A DNA stretch of 64,000 nucleotides, taken from assembly GCF_027580225.2 (NCBI RefSeq), contig NC_073337.2, positions 9,683,001 through 9,747,000 on the forward strand, given 5' to 3'. The stretch comes from Misgurnus anguillicaudatus (Eukaryota > Chordata > Actinopteri > Cypriniformes > Cobitidae). This document shows, in pieces, positions 30,911 to 44,550 of the stretch. Every line of letters starts with the position of its first letter. The first letter of the stretch is position 1. Below the pieces are notes generated by a model that was not told the DNA's origin, ran no database searches, and saw nothing but the letters and a program-made list of their open reading frames with translations. The position numbers and the translations under genes are program-made.

Positions 30911-31640
30911 TTTGCAATGAATTAGTGAAATAAACTTTTGTTACAATATTCTATGCATCTGTACTGCAGCTGAATCCAGGGAAGTATGTCGTGATTGGGT
31001 CAAATAATGAGAACAACCACTTGACACTCATGGTCTGTTTCTTTTCATTCTCATCCACTCTTTATCACTCTGTTTTAAAACATGTCATTATCTCATTCAA
31101 AAAGAAAATTAAAATGATGTTTTTATCTTGTCGTCTCTCCTCCTGTTTGCCTTTTAGTAACACAGGAAAACACTCATAAACATATTTAAGCTGGTCTGAA
31201 CAATGTTAGGCCATTTTTATTTATTCTGCTTTAATAGAGTAAGCATGCATTATGTCCTTTGAATGATTGCAATGCTTTTTTCGTTAAGGCTCTATGAAGT
31301 CTAACTCAAAAAGGAAACAAAATAACACCAGAGAACATTTTAACATTTTTATTTATACATCCAGTTAGCCACATTTGCGTTTTATTGCAGTGCATGCAAT
31401 AAATGCAGCAAAATACAGTACAAGACAAGACATTAACTTTGGACAAGATACAACAAAAACAATGAGTAGAAATAAATACAGTCTTGTTCAAAATAATAGC
31501 AGTACAATGTGACTAACCAGAATAATCAAGGTTTTTAGTATATTTTTTATTGCTACGTGGCAAACAAGTTACCAGTAGGTTCAGTAGATTCTCAGAAAAC
31601 AAATGAGACCCAGCATTCATGATATGCACGCTCTTAAGGC
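30911..31640. other. Non-coding, nothing recognised
   Basis: No gene. CTCTTAAGGCTGTGCAATTG immediately precedes the LTR-like segment at 31647. Confidence 0.4.
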
Positions 31641-31646
31641 TGTGCA

Positions 31647-32009
31647 ATTGGGCATGTGCCTCCGGTGTCTTGTCATTGTCCCCGCCCCCTCGTCCTCCTG
31701 CTTATTGTTAATTATTACTTATTCCCATCACCTGGTCCCTACTAGTTATCTTGTTTAGTTTCTCTTATATAATGTTCTCTTGTCCTTGTTTCTGTGCAGG
31801 TTCATTTTGTATTGTCGGTGTGTTATCAAGTATTGTCAAGTCAAGTCAAGAGTTTTATTGTCAAGTCTAGTCTAGTCTAGTCTAGTGTTTTGTGTCTGTC
31901 TATGCTGTATGCCCCCACGTGGGCTTTTGTTTTTGTCTTGTTTGATATTAAAGTCTTTTGTTAACCCCTTCATCGTCCGCTATTGGGTTCATCTGTCCAA
32001 ACCCTAACA
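31647..32009 (+). mobile_element. Gypsy-type LTR relic, uninterrupted relative of 14714-18275
   Basis: Shares GCCCCCACGTGGGCTTTTG, repeated TCTAG units, a poly(A) signal-like ATTAAAG and TTTTGTTAACCCCTTC with the split copy, and ends AACCCTAACA. Target duplications were not found. Confidence 0.6.
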
Positions 32010-32616
32010 GTTTGGGTACACCAACATGGCGGCGCGGTGGCTTCACAGTTGTGACGTCATGCGCAATCCAGTCATTTATATAGATCAGTGATTTGACTAC
32101 GAAAAACTGTTATCCAATCATAGCAGTGGGCTTCCAAGTCGTCAATGCGGCCCGCCCATTAAAACGGATTTCTCTAACCAGCCTCAAAACCAGGGTACAA
32201 AATGGCCTATTACTTATTGCTTTTGATGTTTTTGGATGTAAAACCATGCAAACGTCATGAGTAGACCTCAGACAACAGTATAAAACAATAAAAACGACAG
32301 AGGAAGGGCACCTTTAAATAGTGCAGGAGAAACACCACTAGTAAAAAAAACACTGCTTTTACAGTATATTCATTTTCAGATATAAAGTTTTATTGAGGTT
32401 TTTTAGTTACATTTAGTTGATTTGCGAGATGGAATATTGCAAGATAACATGAGCGGTTCACAGCGTGGATGTGCAGCACGCCACATGTGTTCAAATGTAA
32501 CTTTGTAGACAAAAATTATTAACGTCATTATAGATAAAATGTTGCATTTGTTGTTGAATTTCAAAGCATGGTCTGACCATTTCCAATGCCAAAATGAAAC
32601 CTGGAAATACATAAGT

Positions 32617-34326
<1,710 letters not shown>

Positions 34327-34421
34327 TGAGAGTGTGAGGGATGAGTCAGAGAGGAATTCTGATGCAAGTAAAATTTATTAAATAATGCAGGAGAAACAGT
34401 GGGTGCAAACCTGACCACAGA

Positions 34422-36013
34422 TTAGGTCCGGGTCGGGTCTCAATCTATTACTTCGGGTCTCGGGTCTGTTTAACATTGTGGGTAAAACTTAGATTAACTG
34501 TTGCATAAATTTTTTCTATTACCCTCAAATTTCGTTAAAAAGTTTATAGCTGTGTCCCAATTCAGGGGCTGCGACCTTCTAAGGACGTATTTTAAGACCG
34601 ATTGCGTCACAGCAGCGCGACTTCAGGCTGGTAAGGCCGTCCCAATTCGAAGGATGCTTAGAATGAAGCCTCAAAATGCGTCCTCATTTCTCCGCGCTGT
34701 TAAGGATAGAACGAATGGATCCTTAACAGCCGAGGATATCCCAAGATTCATTGCGCGCCTGCAACGGCGGCTGGATATTATAAAATAAACAATTAAAACC
34801 TTCATTAAATAAAAGTGTGTATTTATCAAAAAAAGTTTGTCACTGTTTTAGTATTATAAGTTATGTTTTGTGTTAATATTATTATTTTTATGATGCATAT
34901 ATTTTTAAGGTTGATGAATTAAATTTAATATACTGTTGAATAGTTTAATCTATATCAACGTGTCATATTTTCTAAACTAAATTAATATTTTTCTGATTTC
35001 ATATTTATTTTAATAAGTCAGAAACGTTTCCGCAATGTCCTGCTAACAGGCGCAGCAGGTGACGCCAATTATGGGTCATCCGAAGGTTAGACCGTCTCAT
35101 TTCAGTTCTCTTCGCGGATTTCTGAGGCTGCGACCTTGAAAGACCGAGTGCTCATATTTAAGGTCGCATGCTTATAAGGTCGCAGCCCCTGAATTGGGAC
35201 ACAGTTTATATTTGGTTGCTCCAACCATGCAGCTAATGCGCATGTGCTCTTGTAATGTTTCTCTGGCTACCAGTCAGGAGCTTCTGCAGTGAGACGCAAT
35301 GACTTTACCTTTGACAATTGGCTCTTTTATTTAGAAGGGGGAACTTTTTCCGCCATACCGCGCGTATATTATAATACTATAAATTGACTGTCTTGCTGTT
35401 ATGTCTAAAGTTTTTGCACAGACTCTGCTCAAAAAGCACAGATATGATACCAAAGAAGTAAAGCTAACAAAAGCAGCCATGGCACTGAACGAGCAATCGT
35501 TATTATAATCCAAATGGGCAAACAGTATAAATTATTATGCAAGTTGAACCAATAAAAAACAAATGTAAAACTGTGTTATTCATCACTGTGACTGTAAAGT
35601 GGACTTTCAAGCTGGAATAAGCATTAAGCATTTTAATCGTCAAGGAATAACATGGATGGAACTTTCTTGGCAATGAGGATTGTGCGTCACAGTCAGGTAC
35701 AAGGAGGCAGAAGGCTAACTTTTATGGGTAAGACAAAAACTTTAATGTTCGCTTCTTGTTTATTGACTTATTAATAACATTTAGCTTAAGAATATTTGCC
35801 GGTCGGGTCTGTGTCTTCCCGAATGGGTTCGGGTCCAACTTTTAAATAATAGACGGGTCCATGTCGGTTACGGGTCCAGCTTTTAAATAATAGACAGGTC
35901 CGGGTCGGTTCGGGGTATAGCTTTCAAAATAACAGACGGGTCCGGGTCGGTTCAGTGTAGCACATTTACGGGTCTTTTTTTGGACAGGAATTTTTGGACC
36001 TGTGTAGACCTCT
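34422..36013. mobile_element. hAT element inserted in the gypsy 3' LTR
   Basis: An exact 8-bp target duplication ACCACAGA (34414-34421 and 36014-36021) brackets 1592 bp, and removing it rejoins the LTR sense. The ends carry GGTCCGGGTCGGGTCT-type repeats (34425-34470 and 35860-35970). No transposase-like ORF. A further element sits inside. Confidence 0.85.
34549..35202. mobile_element. 654-bp hAT MITE nested in the hAT
   Basis: Inverted termini CTGTGTCCCAATTCAGGGGC at the left and GCCCCTGAATTGGGACAC at the right, bracketed by the exact 8-bp duplication AGTTTATA (34541-34548 and 35203-35210). An open frame at 34501-34788 crosses the boundary and has no known domain. Confidence 0.9.
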
Positions 36014-37170
36014 ACCACAGATGGGGGAGCGAGAGAAAGTAAACAAAAGTGGTCATCTCAATGGAAATGGTCAGTGTACTGCCTGAAGACGAGACAAACC
36101 GATGACTGATCCGGAGAGAGAGTCAACGACCAATGAGGCAAGAATCCACTGAGCAAAAGCTCACATACGTACTCCACAGAGACGAGAGGCAGAAAACAGA
36201 CTGGGTGATACACACCAACCTCAGCTAAATCCTGAGAGCAAACCACAGTGAGTAAACAATGAAACAGGCATGACAAGATCACAAATACTAGGCAGGAGAC
36301 GAGCAAAACATGGCAGTGATCACCCAGAAAACTCAGAACAAACGCACAACAAAAGACAAACACCTCACGTTTAAATAAGCCTAAGGAGACAAGACACAGA
36401 TGGAAAACAATAAGCGAAACAATAGGGAGGAGACACAAAGTGGAGCACACGTGAGGAGCTGTCAAAACAAAGTTAAACAAACACACACAGTGCAACCAAT
36501 CAACCCAGGGTTGTGACCGTACCCCCCCCCGGCCGGCACTGGACGGACTCAGGGGAGACGCACCTCACCGCCGGCGAAGATCTTCGATCAGCCCAGGATC
36601 CAGTGCCGGTACCCAACACCTCTCCTCCGGGCCGTAGCCTTCCCAGTCCACTAAATACTGATAACCTCTGCCACTACGATGGACATCAAGTAGTCTCCTG
36701 ACCGATCAGGCAGGAGCACCATCCACTAGTTGTGGGGCGGGGGGCTTAGGGGCAGAAACTGGAGACTTAATGCGGGTGAAAATCAGATTTAGCTTTGGAT
36801 ACGTGAAAAACAGCATAAACCCGACCAAGAGAGGGAGGTAACATAAGCTTAACCACTACCGGACTGACGACCTTAACAATACTGTGTGACCCAATGAATC
36901 GCGAGCCAGCTTACAAAAGATTTACGGACAGGCAGATTCTTGAAAGAAAGCCATACTTTCTGTCCACATACATAATTAGGAGAAGGTCGCCTGTGAAAAT
37001 CAGCCACAGCCTTGGTTCCTCTGGAGTTTGTAATAAAAGGGTTCTAGCTCTCCTCCAAGTGCATTTGCACCTTCGAACAAAGACTAGAGCAGACGGAAAC
37101 ACTGCATCAGGTTGTGAGGGGAACAGAGGAGGCAGAAAACTGATGGATAACTCAAAAGGAGATAAATTGG

Positions 37171-37640
37171 TCAAGGACAGGGGAAAAGAGTTATGAGAAT
37201 ACTCGACCCAGTGAAGCTGTTGGCACCAGGAGTTCGGATAACGATAAGACAGACAGCGGAGAGTTCAACCGAGATCCTGATTAGCCCGTTCGCATTGCCA
37301 ATTGGTCTGGTGATAACTAGAAGACAAGCTGGCTGTGGCATGATCTGTCTACAAAACTCCTGCCAAAAATGAGAGATGAACTGAGGACCCCTATCTGAAA
37401 GCATGTCAGTCGGAAGACCGTGTAAACGAAAAACATGGTTAATCAGAACCTGAACCATCTCTTTGGCAGAAGGCAGTTTGAGCAGGGGAATAAAATGAAC
37501 CGCTTTAGAGAAACGATTCACCACAGACAAAATAAGAGTGTTACCATCAGATGCTGGTAAGCCGGTGACAAAATCAAGGGCTATATGAGACCGGGGGGGA
37601 GGGCACGGGCAAAGGTTTAAGCAGACCAATGGGAGAGAGT
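37171..37640 (-). pseudogene. Gypsy integrase core relic
   Basis: Starts inside the core domain: [19 protein letters not shown] (first Asp of the DDE triad), [14 protein letters not shown], then [18 protein letters not shown] (second Asp). The zinc-binding N-terminus is missing and the C-terminal part decays after about 37330. Confidence 0.85.
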
Positions 37641-38458
37641 CTAACCGCCAGCAGCTCCCCATTACCTATGTTGTAATTTTGTTCTGCTGGGTTTAACCTA
37701 TGCGAGAAAAAGGCACACGAGTGCACTTTCCCATCAGCGGGCGACAGCTGAGACAAAACGGCGCCTACCCCGACATCAGAAGCATCTACCTCCACTATAA
37801 ATTGATAAACCGGATCTGGAGTAGAGAGAACAGGACCAGAGATAAAATGTGACTTTAATTCATCAAAGGCCTTCTGGGCCTCATTATTCCAGCGGAAACA
37901 CATATTAGTGGAAGTAAGCGCGGTAAGAGGTTTAGCAATCTGACCAAAATTTCTAATGAAACGCAGAAATCCCTTTAACTCTTTACAAATGTCTGGTACT
38001 GGCCATTCGGTGACCACTTTGACTTTAGCGGAGTCGGGACATATTTCCCCAGCAGCGATAACAAAACCCAGGAAGGAAACCAACTCCGTGTGGAACTCAC
38101 ATTTCTCCGCCTTAACAAATAACTGATTTTCCAAAAGCCGTTGTAGAACTAGATGAACATGTTGGTTGTGAATCTGCATGGAAGGAGAAAAGATGAGAAT
38201 GTCATCGAGATACACAAAGACAAATTTGTTAATCATGTCTCCCAACACTTCATTAACCATAGTCTGGAAGACAGCTGGAGCGTTCGAGAGACCGAATGGT
38301 AAAACAAAGTATTCATAGTGACCCGAAGGAGTATTAAATGCTGTCTGCCACTCATCGCCCTCCTTAATACACACCAAGTGATAAACATTGCGCAGATCTA
38401 ACTTGGTAAACACACAAGCTCCCTGTAATAGCTCAAAGGCTGTAGACATTAATGGCAA
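37574..38458 (-). pseudogene. Gypsy reverse transcriptase / RNase H relic
   Basis: Open for 294 codons. Contains [35 protein letters not shown], the catalytic [17 protein letters not shown], and the start of RNase H ([14 protein letters not shown]). The RNase H is cut soon after GNGELLAV, where the reading continues into unrelated residues. In the RT palm the residue pair is DD, as expected. Confidence 0.9.
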
Positions 38459-38487
38459 GGGGTACTTATTCTTAACAGTAATGTCAT

Positions 38488-39780
38488 TTAATCCTCTATA
38501 ATCAATACATGGACGTAAGGAACCGTATTTCTTCTTAACAAAGAAAACCCCGCCCCAGCTGGGGAGGTGGAGCGGCGAATGAGACCGGCACTAAGCGCTT
38601 CGTTAATGTATTTATCCATAGCCTCTCTTTCAGGAACAGATAGGGAGCAAACACGACCCTTAGGCGGAGAAGTACCTGGGAGGAGATTGATAGCGCAATC
38701 ATACAACCCATGAGGCGGCAGGGATTTAGCCCAGGCTTTACTGAACACCTGATGCAGATCAGAATACTCTGCCGGGACCCTAGAGATATTGGCCACAGGA
38801 ATCTGAAAAACAGAACAGACAGAGCCAGAAGGAGCAGGACCAAGACAAGAGAGAGACAAGACCATTTCCACAACAAAACAACACTATTCTGCGAATCAAC
38901 GTGAGGATTATCTATAACCAGCCAATCGTGCCTCAAAACAAGAGGTGATTGTGATGATTGTAAAAGGTAAAGTTCAATATCCTCACGATGATTGCCAGAA
39001 CCAAAAAGACTTACAGAGGGTATGCGGTGAGTGATCAGTGCCATAAAGGCACTTCAGGAATACCCCAAGATTCAGTGAGGGAAACATCCAAAAAACTCGC
39101 CTCAGCACTTGAATCCAGTAAGGCCTGGGAATGGAAAACACTGTTAGCAAAGTGTAGAGTGACAGACAACAGGGTGCGGGATCCGGAAGATGTGTTGATT
39201 GAAGATGCGCACACCGGTACTCCCGGATCTACCGGCAGGCAACACCTTTTATCGGACAGTTGATGGCTCTATGCCCGGCTTACCAAAAAAGAGACACAAT
39301 CCATTAACGAGACGTGTTGCCTCTCCTCGGTGGTAAGCGGGAACCGACCCAGTTGCATGGGCTCTGCAAAGGAGGAAGATGATGTGGGTGTGGTGTTGGT
39401 CACGCGTTGTGAAGGATTCAAAATACGTTGATTGAAAGTGCGTTGAATCCTCCGCTGCCTGTGACGATCCTCGACTCAGAGAGCCAGATCAATCATCCCC
39501 TCTAGGGATGTGGGAAGATCATGAGAGGCGATCTCATCCTGAATGTTCCCCTGCAGATCGTCCAAAAATTGAGCCCTTAGGGCAGAGTTGTTCCATCCAC
39601 TGGAAGCGGCAAGAGTCTTGAATTTAATTGCGAAGTTTGTCATGGACGAACTCCCCTGGACAAGCCTTACAGAGACTGATCAAACAACTTCTCCATCTCT
39701 CATCAGAACTCTCACAACAGGGAGCCTTCGCCTCCCAGACAGCCATTCCCTAGTCTCACGCTCTCCCTGTTAGTAGAGAT
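38488..39780 (-). pseudogene. Gypsy gag / protease relic
   Basis: Pieces in several frames: WNNSALRAQFLDDLQGNIQD with an in-frame stop in the following LAL*VED (about 39475), a decayed CCHC knuckle (CLFFGKPGHRAINC, second Cys lost) near 39270, LVLRHDWLVIDNPHVD near 38900, and the RT lead-in [20 protein letters not shown] near 38740. Confidence 0.75.
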
Positions 39781-40352
39781 AAAACAAAAGCGATTTTTGA
39801 CATTTAAGTAGCATACCTTTGTGGCTGGAGCGCGAAAACCAGGGAACACTGGGAGAGGAAACTGATATTATTCTAATTTGATTTAATTTCATTAATAGTG
39901 TTCAAACTGTTAAAAAAATATTTTATTCTCAAACAATTTAAGTTTGTACTGTTGGTTACTTTTGAAACATTTGATAAAACTGAAATTTCAAATAAAAAAA
40001 TTTATTTTCATTAATTTTACAAAGATAAATGACAAAATAAATTTGCAGTTACATATTAATGAGGTCATAGTCATGTATATTTTATAAAACCAAGTGTAAC
40101 ACAAAAATCTATCTTGTTTTGTTGTTTTACTTTTGACTCACCTGTGTGTTAATTTCATCCCTGCATGTGGGGTCGAAAGTAACAATACACTAGTCTACTT
40201 GTGTTTAAAGTGAAATTATACTGAAGTTTTACATTTTTAGTAAATTTCACCTGGTTTTGATAGACCACACTTGTCAGTTATTGACCACAACAAAAATATA
40301 TCTGTCTAAAACATTATCTTTTAAAATTTTCAAGTTTTTCTGAAAAATTGTA
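39781..40352. other. AT-rich, no gene
   Basis: Between the gypsy relic and the Tc1-like element. No ORF or repeat recognised. Confidence 0.5.
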
Positions 40353-40591
40353 CAACCCCAAATCAGAAAAAGCTGGGACACTGCCGAAACTGTGAGCAAA
40401 AAAAGGAAAGGAACAATTCACAAATCTTACAAACCCATACCTTATTCACAATAGAATACAGACAACACATCAAATGTTGAAAGTAAGATATTTTGAGATG
40501 TCATGCCAAATATTGGCTCATTTTTGATTTCATGAGAGCCACACGTTCCAAAAAAGCTGGGACAGACAGCAACAAGAAGCCACAAAAGTTA

Positions 40592-40820
40592 AAGGCGGAG
40601 TGCACAATGTTTGAAAGCCAATGTTGATATTTGAAATCACCTAAACAAACACGCCCCTACCCCAATAGAATCTGGACCTTCTTTTAAAAGACCCGCCCCA
40701 CACATCCGCGGATGTCGGTTAGTAGACACGCTCCTTACTGCTGATTGGCTATAAGTGTGTTTTGGTAGTCGGCCCGTCTCTTTTTCCAAAGCGTTTTTCA
40801 AACATTGTGCACTCCGCCTT
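40592..40820. mobile_element. 229-bp MITE nested in the Tc1-like element
   Basis: Termini AAGGCGGAGTGCACAATGTT and AACATTGTGCACTCCGCCTT, flanked by TA (40590-40591 and 40821-40822). Confidence 0.92.
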
Positions 40821-40829
40821 TAAATGTAC

Positions 40830-41960
40830 ATACAAGGAACAGCTGGAGGAGGACCAATGTTTAGGAATAGGAATGTTGTCCTATTCTTGTCTATTTCAGA
40901 CTTCTAGTTGCTCAACTGTCTTAGGTCTTCTTTGTCGCATCTTCCTCTTTATGATGCACCAAATGTTTTCTGTGTGTGAAAGATCTGGACTGCAAGCTGA
41001 CCATTTCAGTACCCAGATCCTTCTTCTATGCAGTCTTGATGTTGTAATTGATGCGGTATGTGGTCTGGCATTGTCATGTTGGAAAATGCAAGGACTTCCC
41101 TGAAAGAGACGACGTCTGAATGGGATCATATGGATCTAGAACTTGGATAAACCTTTCAGCATTGATGATGCCTTTCCAGATGTGTAAGCTGCCCATGCCA
41201 CACGCACTCATGCAACCCCATACCATCAGAGATGCAGGCTTCTGAAAAGAGCGCTAATAACAACTTTGGGTTGTCATTGTCCTCTTTAGTCCGGATGAAA
41301 TGGCGTCCCAGTTTTCCAAAAAGAACTTCAAATTTTGTTTCGTTGGACCACAGAACAGTTTTTCACTTTGCCACAGTCCATTTTAAATGAGCCTGCCCAG
41401 GGAAAACGCATGTGCTTCTGGACAGGGGCGTTGCACAAGATCTCGGGCCCTATGCATAGGCAGTCCTGATGGGCCCCCATGCCCCACTTCCATAATATAT
41501 TCCAGACTTTTCAAGGGCCCTCTCTTCTTAGGGGCCCTGGTAATCAGTACTGGTTTTACCCCCAGTCCGACGCCCCTGCTTCTGGATCATGTTTAGATAT
41601 GGCTTCTTTTTTGACCTATAGAGTTTTAGCAGGCAACAGCGAATGACACGGTGGATTGTGTTCACTGACAATGTTTTCTGGAAGCATTCCTGAGCCCATG
41701 TTGTGATTTTCATTACAGTAGCATTCCTGTATGTGATGCAGTGCCGTCTAAGAGCCCGAAGATCACAGCCATCCAGTATGGTTTTCCAGCTTTGACACTT
41801 ACGCACATTCCAGATTCTCTGAATCTTTGAATGATATTATCCACTGTAGATGATGATAACTTCAAACTCTTTGCAATTTTTCTCAGAGAAACTTAGAAAA
41901 CTATTTTTCGCCGCATCATTGGGGGAATTGGTGATTCTCTGCCCATCTTGACCTCTGAGA
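40830..41960 (-). pseudogene. Tc1/mariner transposase relic
   Basis: C-terminal part clear: CIFQHDNARPHTA, then WSACSPDLSHTENIWCIIKR and MRQRRPKTVEQLEV at 40900-41100. The upstream part (SVNTIHRVIRCCLLKLYRS, 41620-41700) holds the second helix-turn-helix region. Multiple stops and a MITE at 41423-41578 make it inactive. Confidence 0.88.
41423..41578. mobile_element. 156-bp hAT MITE nested in the Tc1 transposase relic
   Basis: Starts CAGGGGCGTT and ends GACGCCCCTG, with the exact 8-bp duplication CTTCTGGA (41415-41422 and 41579-41586). Confidence 0.92.
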
Positions 41961-42300
41961 GACACTGCCACTCTAAGAGGCTCTTTTTATACCCAATCAT
42001 ATTGCCAATTGACCTAATAAGTTGCAAATTGGTCCTTCAACTGTTCCTTATGTGTACATTTGAATTTTCTGGCCTCTTGTTGCTACCTGTCCCAACTTTT
42101 TTGGAATGTGTAGCTCTCATGAAATCTAAAATGAGCCAATATTTGGCATGACATTTCAAAATATCTCACTTTCAACATTTGATATGTTATCTATATTCTA
42201 CTGTGAATAAAATATAAGTTTATGAGATTTGTAACTTATTCCATGACTTTTTTACTCACAATTTCTACAGTGTCCCAACTTATTCTGATTTGGGGTTGTA

Positions 42301-43252
42301 CTTTTGCCCATGCTCTCCCCTTTTTATCATGTGTGGTTACACACATAATGTATATGTTCGTACAAACACACATTTTATTTCTGTAGTTCACAAAATCCAT
42401 ATACTGTATATTGCTGAAATTAAAATATATAGGTTTACCAAAGGGGTCAGTGATTAACCATTAAGATCAGTTGGATTAAGTGCTGGTCAAATGTATTTAC
42501 GCAAATCAGATGAGAAGCATATCAAACGTGTTGTGAGCATTGCATTGTGATGAGGCAATTACTTCATATGAAAGGTATTTCTTTGATGACACACTGATTT
42601 GGTGTGGTGAAAAAGTGAGTGTATAATTTTGTGTGTTGTATTAAATCAATTGAACATGTGATTACATGTTTAAAAAACGGACTTTTTGATGATCTCCTTT
42701 GATTTTTGTACAAACAGTTGTGAGGTTTTACCAAAACGAATAAAAAACTGTAAAAAAGAAATCTCATGTTTTACCATGTCTTATCTACCCTGACATTGTT
42801 CAGTCGTGATGTTTGGGAATGCACCATCTACTGCATCCAGGTGGGACTGAAGGAAAACATCTCTCTTGTCCTGGTGGTCTTCCACTGACTCTTACTTTTT
42901 GTGTTGCTGATATTGTTCCTTTTCCACACAAGATCAACCTAAAGAGGTCCTCTTTTACTTTATTGTATACCATCATGTAATTGAAAGAACCTGAGTTTGT
43001 TTCTTAGATGAGTATCAGCTGTGATTTATATATTTGCATTGTTACAAGCAGCTGTTTTTCATCCCCAATGGAATAAAATACAGGGGATATATTTGTGTTT
43101 CAATTCATCATATGAACAGCATGTTTACTTTGACTATAAGTCAGGTTTAGCACATGATGTTATTTGTTTTGACATGCTGTGTGAAAGCATTTGTAAATTT
43201 GACATTAAAATCTATTGTTTTGGTCTTGTTTGAGCTTGTGTGTTAGAGAAGT
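42301..43252. other. AT-rich, no gene
   Basis: No supported feature. 42640-42775 loosely resembles part of other repeats here (TTTTGTACAAACAGTTGTGAGG). Confidence 0.4.
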
Positions 43253-43254
43253 TA

Positions 43255-44201
43255 AAGGGCGTGTTGCAGGTTAACCACTACTGTTGATTAATGGGTACAT
43301 AAATCACTCAAGATATGTATATCATTTTTAAAATGTCTCAAAGACCATTTTTTATGTTTTTGGTATTAATGTTTTTGTTTTTTTCGCAATTCGGCGATGA
43401 CGTCACGTTGGGGAGAAGTGGATGGAGCCTCAGCCAGAGCAATAGAGATAGATGAGACATTTATTGCAGTTTTATACTTACGTAGATAGTATGGAAACCA
43501 TATATACATAGTAGGAAATATATAATGTGGTATACTGCAAAGTTACCATGCTAATTATTATTTTTGATATATGTGGAGATAAATAAAACTTTGCAAATCT
43601 GCTGATTTGATCCATTCATGTCCTGAACACCATTTTTAATCATCCTTAATCCACACTTACTAGTCTATCAAATAATATCTAAAATATATTATTTTGTGAA
43701 ATAAAAGGATGCTTTGATATATTGTTTATGCAATCATAACGAATCACATGATCATTTTATACGCAGAAGCAGCGGTCAGCAGCTGCAGCACACTCGGATC
43801 CGACTGCATACATACTGCAATAAACAGGTGTTCGGCAGCTTTTTAAATCAAAGGACGACATGCTATGCCATTTGAGGAGAAACCGCTCACTGATCCCCAT
43901 ATTTTTATAAATCCTGGACATGGTTGGACCTGCTGAACGGGTGGAGCACTTTTATATACTTTGTTGAGCAGAGAGGCTGCACAGTTTGACCAGCGGGCTG
44001 CTGGAACCGGCCGCACATCACGCCGCCAGACGGTGTTGCTAATATAACTCGCAATGTATAACTATTATCAGACAGGCCCACCGGGAAAGTCACGACTCTC
44101 ACGATTGGCGCGCCACTACTGACTGTAAGGAAGTGAGTGCGTTTTGGTCGCTGGTCGAGGCACTTACCCCGCGACCAGATGTGACGCTTCCAGGATCTAC
44201 C

Positions 44202-44243
<42 letters not shown>

Positions 44244-44486
44244 GTTTATATATATCTATGCGCTATCTGAATACTATACTTTACTCGTCTCTCTAGTCAC
44301 TCTTAATGGTCTCAAGGCAGGTTTGCTAAATTCTCTCCCCAACGTAATGCCGTAATGCTTTTTCGTATTATATTTCATTTTATGATACCCAACAATATAA
44401 AATACAATGGATAACAGTTTAAATGGCTATTATCTACAAGCAAATTGCACAAATTAGTTGAAAAATTTACCTTGCAACACACCCTT
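43255..44486. mobile_element. 1.23-kb TIR element
   Basis: Termini AAGGGCGTGTTGCAGGTTAA and TTACCTTGCAACACACCCTT with TA on both sides (43253-43254 and 44487-44488). No transposase. Contains a (CTGT)n tract at 44203-44240. Confidence 0.85.
44203..44240. repeat. (CTGT)n microsatellite
   Basis: About nine CTGT units. Confidence 0.95.
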
Positions 44487-44550
44487 TAAAGCATTATAAA
44501 TTTGTGTAAATTACACTCTTAGAACGGATGTGTTAAAAACAACACATTAG

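Larger units (their letters stand above)
34331..39780 (-). mobile_element. Ty3/gypsy LTR retrotransposon relic
   Basis: On the minus strand: gag relic (about 39000-39780), protease/RT start (38488-39044), RT and RNase H (37574-38458), a truncated integrase (37171-37640), a polypurine tract (GGGGGGGGGTACGG reversed at 36517-36530) and the 3' LTR (34331-36515, split by a hAT at 34422-36013). No 5' LTR is visible beyond 39780. Stops and shifts occur in gag, and a deletion joins RNase H to integrase, so the element is dead. Confidence 0.85.
40355..42298 (-). mobile_element. Tc1-like transposon with about 210-bp TIRs
   Basis: The inverted repeats start CAACCCCAAATCAGAAAAAG (left) and end TTCTGATTTGGGGTTG (right), with TA on both sides (40353-40354 and 42299-42300). 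The repeats extend about 210 bp inward (AATATTGGCTCATTTTTGAT / ATGAGCCAATATTTGGCATG). A decayed transposase lies between them on the minus strand, interrupted by two MITEs. Confidence 0.92.

Noticed and set aside
34501..34788. 95-codon frame
   Set aside because: It crosses the left boundary and target duplication of the nested hAT MITE, so it is chimeric by chance.
36058..36495. 145-codon minus-strand frame rich in Leu/Cys/Phe
   Set aside because: It lies in the 3' LTR of the gypsy relic. The membrane-like composition comes from a pyrimidine-rich LTR, not a gene.
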